13,707 nucleotides of DNA from positions 568,635 to 582,341 of the forward strand of contig CAJNDS010002209.1 of the NCBI GenBank assembly GCA_905221605.1, written 5' to 3'. Made by a program: the position numbers and the translations under genes. This document shows positions 1 to 7,325 of this stretch, piece after piece. Within the stretch, counting starts at the first letter, position 1. The number at the start of each line of letters is the position of its first letter. Origin of the DNA: Symbiodinium natans. Its lineage: Eukaryota > Sar > Dinophyceae > Suessiales > Symbiodiniaceae. The notes under the pieces were generated by a model, which was not told where the DNA came from, did not search any database, and saw nothing but the letters and a program-made list of their open reading frames with translations.

Positions 1-9
1 GTTGAAAAC

Positions 10-106
10 TTCTCTTTTTCAACCATTTCAACCGTTTCAACGGTTTCAACCATTTGAAGCAATTGGTTGAAGTGACTGAAATGGTTAAAACGGTTGAAAA
101 AGAGAA
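10..106. repeat. Long imperfect hairpin built from 9-bp units
   Basis: Bases 10-56 pair with 60-106: 38 of 47 positions are Watson-Crick, with only three unpaired bases at the centre. The left arm holds four tandem 9-bp units of the type TTTCAACCA (17-52); the right arm carries the same period in reverse complement (GGTTGAAAA type). Confidence 0.85.
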
Positions 107-138
107 AGCGTTCACATAGTACACAGAGGTCCCTCGTA

Positions 139-315
139 CATATATATATATATGCGTGTGTGTATACATATACACATATACATAAAGATAAACACACACA
201 GATGTATATATATATGTATATATAGCATTTAAGTGTCCAGGTATTCAATCTCGCTGCTACTAAGTGTAGATATATGTACACATGCACACATATAAATAAA
301 AATATATATATATGT
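139..315. repeat. AT/GT-rich microsatellite region
   Basis: Mixed TA, GT, CA and ACATAT runs, for example (TA) at 140-152, GTGTGTG at 155-163, and TATATA blocks near 205-224 and 302-312. No coding signal seen. Confidence 0.85.
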
Positions 316-660
316 ATGTATGCAATGACACATTGTTGTATTTGTTTGTTATTCAAAACAGAGGCCGATGGCCGTGGTCGCTATGTTGTACATGGATGGT
401 CCTTCAAAGGACCCTTCTGGCAGTCAAAGTCCGACGTTCAATGCCTTTATCTTTCCGTGAAACCCCTCAAGCTGGCGGAGTCTAGGGGGCCCCTTTGCCC
501 CTGGGGCCGAAGCCTCCTCATTCGTGGTCTATAATGCCCCTCGGCATGCGGGTGTGAAAAATATTTGGCCAACAAGCAAACGCTTAAAGCATGGCCTCGA
601 TCGGACCCAGGCAAGAGCTGGGTCTTGGGTCTAGGCCTTCGCTAAGTACCTCGGACAAAT
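316..660. other. Stretch without a recognised gene, left flank of the kinase exons
   Basis: An 86-codon frame covers 274-534 but begins in microsatellite and shows no kinase subdomain I-IV motif. This is probably intron or sequence upstream of the first visible kinase exon. Confidence 0.5.
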
Positions 661-752
661 ACATATACATATACATTTACATTTACATTTACATACACAC
701 ATCTATATGTATACACATGTATCTCTTTCTCCAGCCAGCCAGCCAGCCAGCC
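661..752. repeat. Microsatellites before the first visible kinase exon
   Basis: ACATAT and TTTACA repeats occupy 661-700. A (CCAG)5 tract occupies 731-752, about 30 bases before the acceptor TTTGCAG|GTG at 780/781. Confidence 0.85.
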
Positions 753-780
753 GCGAGGCACTAGACTCTATGCTTTGCAG

Positions 781-3203
781 GTGTTCCAAGACAGCAAGTT
801 CTTCTACCTGGTGAATGAGCTTTGGTCAAATTACATTCGCGCGTGGGGGTTGGGAGATCATACTCTCAGTGGAGAAATGTAAGGTCACAAAAGTCATGGA
901 GCGTAGGTTCATTCAAACCCATCCCTGAGAAGCCTTCACTGCTGGGTGGGGCCCTTGGCTTATGTCCTTGTCTTAAGGGCAATTTTCAGAGTTGCGGGGT
1001 ATCGATATGTAGGAATTTTCGGAGTTGCGGGGTATCGATATGCAGGAATGGTTGTACGTGTAACCTGCTTGTATTCAGGGATGGAAGAGCTGTGGAAGAT
1101 GGTCTGGCATGGTCTGCCGTTGAGTTGCTCTGGGGCTTCCGTCTGCGGAGAACGCGTGTTGGCTGTAATCTTTTGCGGGCCGTGCGCCTGCGGCTGATTC
1201 ATGATTCCCAGCAAGCCTTTCCCTCGTCTGGAAAATGCTCTGCCGGTCGCCTGCCTAGGAGCCCTATTTCGGCGGCGACTTAACAAAGCTGGCAAAGCGG
1301 GCCCATGACCAGGGCATTTGGATGAGCCCTTCAGCTGCAAATGGAACGGACCGACCTGGGCCCGACCGAGACGAGATGTTGTAGAAGTTTGCAGAATGTG
1401 CGAGGATTTGAGCGTGCCAAAACGAAGCTGTTATTCTAATGCTGCCTCATAGTATGTCCGCCATTGGCCTCAACTGCTGTTCCTCAGCTTCATGATTTTC
1501 CAGCAGCCGAACAACTCAGAAGCTTGCATTGATGGAAACCACACTGACGAAAGCCTTGTTCAAATCTAGACGAGTGGGTCGGTAGACTTTCCAGGTACGT
1601 GCAACAAGATGTCCAGAACTGCGGCGCCTGAACTTGCCCGCTGACTGTGAGTGAGTCTGAGGTGAAAACTGGTACAGGGACATTTTTCGGCAGTGCTTGC
1701 AAGGCCTGGGCAACATCACGAGCAGCGGCCCGTGAAACAGTTATGCATGTATCTGCGAGCCTGAAGGTCCATGATGCTGCGTAACGGTCTCAAGTAACTT
1801 TCAATGACCGAACTTGGATCAAGGGCCGAATGTCGGCATAGGCTCACCTCACCCGCACCATCAGAGACACCAAGCACAGTCCTTGTCTCCCAGTACAAAT
1901 CCCGCCTCCCACGAGCAACTATTTCTCGCTTGGCTTCGTCGCCGTTGAACATACACAGTCACTGGTATGGAAGATCATGTCGAGCGGCAGCAGTTTCTCA
2001 GCTTTGCCGTCTTGGGCCCCGTGTGCTTGAAGTGTGCCTGATCAGGTCTCGAGTTTCTCCACAGCCAGGCTGTAATGCACTGCGACATCAAGGACGCCTG
2101 CCTGCTGTGGGGGGGGGGGGGGCCTTTTGAAAGGGATCGCATGAGAGAAGGTGCCTGGGCCTGCTGAACAGCCGAGTGTAGGGTGCAACCAGGGCAGAAC
2201 CCACGCGGCAGCATATGGCAGGTGCCTGAGGTGTTGAGTGTGGGCCTGCCCCCTGGAATTTTGGTGCCGGACGTTGCTCAAAAGGCTTGCAGGCTCCTGT
2301 CCCGGCCAAGTCGACACCTGGCCCGACCCGAAAGCCAGTTTGTTTTTTGAGTTCCAGCGACAGCTGCACGACGTAGCAAACTAAGCCCCAAAATAGCTGT
2401 GATGAACACATGGAATTATGGTAACGGGTTCAAATGTAGTGACGACGGAAAGAAGTTTTTATGAATTCCTGCAGATGCCTCCCGAACCCGAGGCAGGCTG
2501 GCCTTCCCCTCGCCTTTCTAGGGACCCGAGACCACCTGGCTGGTACGGATTCAAAGATAGAAAGCACGCGAACATCCACGAGACGCACGTGACGCCTAGC
2601 CAATGGCTGACGAGCTTCGAATTGCTAGCAGCGGCCATGTTTGGAGTGCATGGTTTGTCAGCGTTGACATGAGCGTGCCGGGTTTCCGATCGATCCAGGA
2701 AATGTACATCCAAACAAGAGCATGGCACTTCAAACAAACCGGCTTGCGGTTTCGATCCTGAAGGAGGAGAACATCATGGTGATGGCATCTGATCTAGAGG
2801 ACCCCTTGCTTGCTTTCCATGTAATGTGCTGCCGTGCAGGCTGCGCGCAAGCATCAACCCTGAAGAATTTGGGGGCACACGAATGAAGCTTCAAGCTCAA
2901 CGTAGGACCCCCTAATCATCAGTTGTTTGTAGGACTTTTGTAGGACACAAGTCGCAAGCAGCCGTGAAGTAACCACGACAGAAAAGATGCCTTCAGCATC
3001 TTTCAGCGAAAACTGGCCCTGACAGTTCCCACGCATCGTGCTGATCGACTTCGGTCTTGCAGCGGCATTTTCCTCCACACCAGGTGGTTGTGCAGGGACG
3101 CCAGGCCGGGCCAGGTAGCCATGGCTTCTGATGGCGACTTCATGCTGCATGGAGTCAGGCTACATACCCCCAGAGACGTGGACAACGTCCTGGTGGTATC
3201 CGC
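781..3203 (+). CDS. CDPK-like protein kinase, exons 1-7 of the visible part (subdomains V-VIII)
   Basis: Exons: 781-818, 1395-1426, 1662-1703, 2046-2092, 2764-2799, 3026-3104, 3159-3203. The spliced product reads VFQDSKFFYLVNE (subdomain V), a tentative 32-nt microexon MCEDLSVPKR, ENWYRDIFRQCLQGLEFLH (VIa), AVMHCDIKEENIMV (catalytic loop), FPRIVLIDFGLA (metal-binding DFG) and GTPGYIPPETW (activation segment to P+1 loop). Catalytic Asp (51), Lys (53) and Asn (56) of HCDIKEEN are present; Arg of HRD is Cys, so it is a non-RD kinase. Subdomains I-IV (Gly loop, ATP-binding Lys) are not in the window and should lie upstream. Donors are GC, except GA after exons 4 and 5 and GT after exon 7. Exon 2 is weakest: its phase fits on both sides, but the linker is about 10 residues shorter than usual. 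For exon 5 a GT donor after CAT (about 2817) is an alternative. Confidence 0.85.
819..1394 (+). other. Kinase intron 1 with a tandem duplication
   Basis: No coding motif fits kinase subdomains here. The long frames in this interval contain the translated tandem repeat 981-1046 and no family motif. Confidence 0.5.
981..1046. repeat. 33-bp tandem duplication, two copies
   Basis: 981-1013 and 1014-1046 are identical at 31 of 33 bases and share AGTTGCGGGGTATCGATATG. The differences are A/G in the first third and T/C near the end. Confidence 0.95.
1704..2045 (+). other. Kinase intron 3 (GC-AG, 342 nt), nothing else seen
   Basis: The donor CAAG|GCCTGG and acceptor TCAG|GTCTCG restore QCLQGLEFLHSQ. 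Frames inside the interval show no recognised motif. Confidence 0.8.
2093..2763 (+). other. Kinase intron 4 with GA donor (671 nt) and a 14-base G run
   Basis: ATC-AAG|GACGCC joins CTGAAG|GAG-GAG to give HCDIKEENIMV. The unspliced reading HCDIKDACLLW breaks the catalytic loop. The G run is at 2109-2122. No other gene signal was seen. Confidence 0.8.
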
Positions 3204-3352
3204 GTTGGGGCACCCAGCGGCTTCAGCCATGTCGCATCATGTCGCGGTTTTTTGTTGGGCTCAGCTCAGCATGCTTTGGCCATTCGCAAGACTTGTCTGC
3301 TCATGTGGGTAAACTGGCTCGAGCCAACCCTGTCAGGCTTTCACCTCTTCTT

Positions 3353-3373
3353 TTGTACCGATTTTGGCTTGCG
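3353..3373 (+). other. Relict dinoflagellate spliced-leader sequence at the HPPK-DHPS start
   Basis: This 21-mer ends at the base before ATG 3374. Aligned without gaps to the conserved dinoflagellate spliced leader (recalled as ending in CCATTTTGGCTCAAG), it matches at 14 of 21 positions, including the unbroken core ATTTTGGCT. Such relicts are known in dinoflagellate genomes as traces of trans-spliced mRNAs that were reverse-transcribed and reinserted. A 9-base match alone is expected about once by chance in a window this size; the position and the extra flanking matches are what make it notable. Confidence 0.6.
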
Positions 3374-5063
3374 ATGGCTTCACAGAGCGATGAGGACTAC
3401 AGACGCTTTTGCTACGTGGCCTTGGGAAGCAACATGGACGACCGTCTTCGGCACCTAAGCCGAGCAGTGCGCGCGCTGAAAGGGCTCAGCGACTTGCGCC
3501 TGCGAAGAACATCGAGCTTGTATTCCACGAAGGCGCAGTACGTAAGTGACCAAGCCGCCTTCCTGAATGCCGTTGTAGAGCTGGAGTTGTCCGAGACCAG
3601 GCTCTCCAACATCTCGGGCCTTCTGTCAGACTTGAAAAATATTGAGGATGAGCTGGGCCGAACACCTGGGATTCGACGAGGCCCTCGTGTTATCGACTTG
3701 GACATCATAGCAGTTGGCCGTCAGAGCCTCAACATCCAAGAGGGCAGGTACCCATTGCAGGTTCCCCATGCCCTCATGCATGAACGAGACTTCGTCCTCG
3801 TTCCTTTCAGCGACCTATGCCCGGGCTGGCGTCACCCTAGCCTTGCTGGTGAGCCAAGCGTAGCTGACATGCTGGAGCGCCTGAAGTCTGGGTCTGGAAC
3901 ATCCCCTGAGGGTGCCAGCTTGGATGCATGGCCGGTGCAGATGCTACCGGGTGCAGGTGGGCTGAGCGGCATGAGGGAGGGTCAATTGTGGCGGCGTGGT
4001 GAGCAAACGCTGATAATGGGAATACTCAACATCACACCCGACTCTTTTAGCGATGGCGGAGATCACCTGGACCCCGAGGATGCTGTTCGCTCTGCCACCG
4101 ACATGGTCACAGCAGGAGCACACATCCTAGACATCGGAGGTGAGTCCACTCGTCCTGGGGCGGCCGAAGTCTCGGTGGAGGATGAGATTCGACGTGTAGT
4201 GCCAGTGATTGCAGGTTGCTCGGATCGGTTGGTGACATGTTGCACTTCTGCTTGGTGTTGCAGCAAGGCTGCGGTAGCTTTGAAGAGTAACATGTGCAGC
4301 TCCACCATGGCCAAGGCATTCGAAAAGCAGGCCTGGAGACAACCATCAGCATTGACACGTGCCGTGGTTCGCATGTTCTTTATGTTGATGTGGGCAGTCT
4401 GCCTGTTAAGACTATGAGATGAGGCACAGGTCTTAGGCTGGCTTAGGCTTGAGATTTGCATTTCGTTTCATCTAGGATTCATATGTAAGGCGCAAGGCTC
4501 CGGTGGCCAAAGCCGCCATAGAGGCAGGCGCCGATTGGATAAACGACGTTTCTGCCGGAGAGTTCGATTCTGAGATGTTCACCGTGGCTGCAGACCTCCT
4601 GGCACCCATTGTCCTTATGCACATGAAAGGCACGCCAGCCACTATGAACACACTGGCCTCCTACTCAGATGTCATTACAGAGGTCACCGACCATCTTGTA
4701 GAACGTCGTAAGGCAGCTGAAGCCGCAGGAGTACCAAGCTGGAACATCATCCTAGATCCTGGCATCGGCTTTGCCAAGAATTTGGAGCATAACCTTTCTT
4801 TGCTCCAAGAATGTACGCGCTTAGTGGCACATGTGCAGCCCTCACCCGTCCTTATTGGTGCGTCCCGGAAGCGCTTCCTGGGGACCATCCTAGATGAGCC
4901 TGACGCCAAGAAGCGCACCTTCGGCAATGCTGCTGTCACGGCCATCGCCATTGCGGGTGAGGCGGACGTGGTGCGCGTCCACGAGGTGAGAGAGATGGCC
5001 CAAGTCTCTCGCGTTTGTGACAGGGTGTACCGAGGGCATACCAAGCTGGGATCAAGGCTGTAG
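3374..5063 (+). CDS. HPPK-DHPS: Bifunctional HPPK-DHPS folate-synthesis enzyme, 3 exons
   Basis: Joining 3374-4214, 4316-4358 and 4490-5063 gives 1458 nt, 485 residues. The N-terminal 6-hydroxymethyl-dihydropterin pyrophosphokinase domain shows YVALGSN (14-20), FLNAVVELEL, GPRVIDLDI (103-111) and VPHALMHERDFVL. The C-terminal dihydropteroate synthase domain shows MGILNITPDSFSDGG (215-229), DIGGESTRPGA (253-263), SIDTRKAPVAKAA across the second splice, MHMKGTP (338-344), DPGIGFAKN (384-392), GASRKRF (418-424) and RVHEV (457-461), so both catalytic sets look complete. Together they activate the pterin with ATP and condense it with p-aminobenzoate, the sulfonamide-sensitive step; the TRPGA loop is canonical. 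Both introns are GT-AG and are fixed by phase and by the SIDT motif. The start was chosen because a spliced-leader-like sequence ends at the base before this ATG; an in-frame ATG at 3239 would add 45 residues. The gene lies wholly inside an intron of the kinase gene, on the same strand. Confidence 0.96.
4215..4315 (+). other. HPPK-DHPS intron 1 (GT-AG, 101 nt) with internal hairpin
   Basis: Removing this stretch joins GCA-G to GC-ATT and restores PVIAGIRKAGLETTISID, which matches the dihydropteroate synthase family. The unspliced frame loses homology at 4215. Bases 4236-4248 pair with 4282-4294: 11 Watson-Crick pairs, one G-T pair and one mismatch around a 33-base loop. Confidence 0.92.
4359..4489 (+). 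other. HPPK-DHPS intron 2 (GT-AG, 131 nt)
   Basis: GAC-AC joins G-CGC-AAG to give IDTRKAPVAKAAIEAGADWI, the expected pterin-site region. The acceptor is AAG|G. AG|G also occurs at 4475/4476 and 4496/4497, but those sites give a wrong frame or an insertion in the conserved motif. The intron contains a short direct repeat (CTTAGGCTGG, then CTTAGGCTTG). Confidence 0.9.
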
Positions 5064-5353
5064 GGCGCAAAAAATCTGCATTTCTTCGTGCTCGGGCGGC
5101 GACAGCACACCAAGTTTACAAAAGCGCCAAAACCGTCTGCAAAAGTATGACTGATATCATCTAGATGTGTCGTCTAACTCAACTCGCAAGTGCAGGTGTA
5201 AATAGCTAGACAAAAGACATGCGTCTTCTCCACACCCCCCCCCGTCCCCAACGATGGCACTTGATGTCTCCGAACGGAAGTGCTAGGAATGCCCCTCAAC
5301 TGCAACATGCATTTGCCATGGTAGCACCCGAATCCGAAGTCTGAATTCGCCAG

Positions 5354-7117
5354 GTGGTGACATTTTCAGTATGGGTATCACCATCTTCCAGATCATGATC
5401 GGCCAGGCTGGCAAAAAAAGCTGTTGGACATAAGCGAAGAACTGTTGACCTTCGTGCATGGCGCTAAATGTTGCAGAAGTGGGCAAAGGGAGGCGCAGTA
5501 CAGTACGTGGCTGGGCCAGTTTCTGAAAAATACGGTCTCAGGCAGTGTAAGCATGAGCACACATCTAGCTAGCCGTTTAAAGTAGCCTATCATGTTCCCC
5601 GCACCAGTAGCCTTGAGCCGTTTCCACAGACAGTTCATGACCATGACATTGACATGCTGAAGAAACTTACACACTCTAGGGCTGGGCTGGGCCAGCTTAA
5701 ACTTGTGGCCCCTAGCTGCTTCAGGTGCCCAATGGCGACGTTTTGGGCATCCTTCAAACGGAAGGTGAACGAGAGGAGGCGCCACAATTCCTCGGCGTGA
5801 GCTATCAATGGCTTTCAGTATTAAGACAGATGACTGCAACCATCTAGATGCCACGAAGTTGCTGCTTTGAGGACAAGGCTGCTGGACTAGCCACCTGGCT
5901 GAAGGATGCCACACATGCTGAGCCTGCAGATGGAAGAGCAGAATGCTCCCAACAGTCCAAGAATCGCAACACGAAAGGGAGTAGGCGATAGTAGACGAGC
6001 GGCAACAGGGCCCATTTTGGGCACTTCTGAATACAGGTGGGTTCTAATTCTTCTCCCTGAGACTGCAGGCTTTGCAGCTTCCTTGGAATCGACTCCCCCG
6101 ACGCATGCCGGAGCTGCAGCAGCTCTTGGCTTGCATGGTGCATAGGCGCCTCACGATGGGTCGGTTCATGAAGGATGTTGGCTATGATAGACACAGTGAA
6201 CAGGATGGTTGTATCGAGTTTAGGGGCTTAGGGTCTTTGAGTTTCACGAGTAGCCACGAGTGCTGCCCTTCAGCAGGCCTGACGCTTCGAGCGCCTGCGA
6301 GAGAGAGAGGGTCATTCATTGTGACGTGCTGTCGGGGTTTGAGATGACGTCGGGATGCCAGGGACATGACTCAAAGACCCAGCGCAACAGCTGTCATGAA
6401 GCACGCTTGGCACGGACCTCAGAGTTCTGCGGCCCGATGAATACGTAGACCTAAAGTGTTTTTTGATACAGATACGATCTATAATGTGGGACCTGCTTTA
6501 ATGTGGGGGCCCCCCCCCCCCCCCCTGAACAGTCGCGGCGTGGATTGGGTCCTGATTACACGGCCCCGGGGGCTTATATGATTTTCATAGGGTGGAGTTT
6601 AGATATGTTTAAAAGGGGCAGCAATGCCCGGTTATCTTTTTTAAAGGCGCGCCGCGTGGAACTTTCTTGCGGCGCCCGGACGGTTTGACTTTAAAGCGGA
6701 CCCCTCAAACAGTGAGGGGGTCCTGAATAATTCCGCCAAATTGACTTTAAAGCGACCCCCCCTAATAAAGCAGGTCCAACATTACTACTTTCCTGTATAC
6801 TTTTTACATACAGCACTTAATTACAAGTCTGGATGAATGGATTCTGCTTTTCCCTGGTCATGTAAGTACCAAGATGCCAACCGTGCGTAGAGCAGAGTCA
6901 AGGCCGCGCCAGTCATAAGGTTGTCACATGCAAGGGCCTAGCATGAGAACGCTAAAATGCCATGGGCCCATATGAGCCCTACCCTATTCCTGAACACTGA
7001 AGACCCTCTAAGTTGCTGACGGGGAGCCGGGCAGCTGCCCATCTTTTTTGCTGCCTGCCAGGTTTACATCGGAAAGTGATGAGAGCCTTCCTGCCGAGAC
7101 CATCGCAGCCCTTCTAG
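5354..7117 (+). CDS. CDPK-like protein kinase, exons 8-12 (subdomains IX-XI and junction)
   Basis: Exons: 5354-5406, 5725-5778, 6069-6145, 6362-6409, 7062-7117. They continue the kinase beyond the nested folate gene. CCG-C|GT-GGT joins exon 7 to exon 8 and gives WYPRGDIFSMGITIFQIMIG, containing the invariant subdomain IX Asp (109). VPNGDVLGILQTEGEREE and LPWNRLPRRMPELQQLLACM follow. DMTQRPSATAVMKHAWF holds the conserved Arg of subdomain XI and the HxW-type end of the fold. FTSESDESLPAETIAALL resembles the start of the CDPK autoinhibitory junction. All donors in this group are GC (AG|GC or TTG|GC); every junction keeps phase and restores family motifs, so the exon chain is well supported even though each exon is only 48-77 nt. 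Confidence 0.88.
5407..5724 (+). other. Kinase intron 8 (GC-AG, 318 nt), nothing else seen
   Basis: GGCCAG|GCTGGC joins CTTCAG|GTGCCC to give IMIGQVPNGDVLG. Only antisense shadow frames occur here. Confidence 0.85.
6410..7061 (+). other. Kinase intron 11 (GC-AG, 652 nt) carrying the MITE-like element
   Basis: GCTTG|GCACGG joins TGCCAG|GTTTAC to restore KHAWFTSESD. Outside the element at 6482-6784 no coding or repeat signal was seen. The 3' end has a pyrimidine tract (CCCATCTTTTTT). Confidence 0.85.
6482..6784. mobile_element. MITE-like element with 19-bp terminal inverted repeats and 3-bp target duplication
   Basis: The left end 6482-6500 (TAATGTGGGACCTGCTTTA) matches the reverse complement of 6766-6784 at 18 of 19 bases. 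CTA lies directly outside both ends (6479-6481 and 6785-6787), as a 3-bp target-site duplication would. The interior has a 16-base C run (6510-6525), a hairpin GGACCCCTCA/TGAGGGGGTCC (6699-6723), and a direct repeat TTGACTTTAAAGCG near 6686 and 6741. No transposase frame is present, so it would be non-autonomous. It lies in the kinase intron between 6410 and 7061. A 3-bp duplication is typical of PIF/Harbinger or CACTA elements; the family is not assigned. Confidence 0.75.
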
Positions 7118-7325
7118 GCTCCATGGTGCATCTGTGTTGCATCGTCATAGAATCGTCCGCGACGCTCAGCAGGCTGCTCCTAGGCGGAGGTTTTTCATGT
7201 ATGTGGGTTCAAGGCGGTATAGGGCGAGAAGGTGGCACAGTCCACGAATCTAAGAACGAACCTAAGCGTTGTTTGGCTGCTTTTTTGTGCATCCATACTG
7301 TCGCAGATTGTATCTAGCTGTTCAG

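Larger units (their letters stand above)
3204..5353 (+). other. Kinase intron 7 hosting the HPPK-DHPS gene (GT-AG, 2150 nt)
   Basis: The donor CCGC|GTTGGGG and acceptor GCCAG|GTGGTGA are fixed by the kinase motif WYPRGDIFSMG that the splice creates. The folate gene starts 170 nt after the donor and stops 290 nt before the acceptor. The frame of kinase exon 7 stays open through the intron start and runs directly into the HPPK frame without a stop. No other exon was seen in 5064-5353, which has a C-run near 5236-5244. Confidence 0.88.

Noticed and set aside
822-1283. 153-codon + frame and its antisense partner (960-1340)
   Set aside because: They lie in kinase intron 1 and largely translate the 33-bp tandem duplication. 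No splice context or family motif.
2046-2130. Unspliced reading HCDIKDACLLW after the catalytic loop
   Set aside because: It runs into a G homopolymer. Splicing at AAG|GA to 2764 restores the family-typical KEENIMV, so this is taken as intron.
5393-5914. 173-codon minus-strand frame
   Set aside because: It runs antisense across kinase exons 5354-5406 and 5725-5778, which carry clear kinase motifs on the + strand.
6011-6019. CCATTTTGG, a 9-base match to the spliced leader
   Set aside because: No extended match and no gene start follows; about one such match is expected by chance in the window. A leader-like TTGGGCTCAG near 3254 was rejected for the same reason.
6503-6688. 61-codon frame starting MGAPPPPPEQ
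   Set aside because: It lies inside the MITE-like element; the proline run is only the translated C run.
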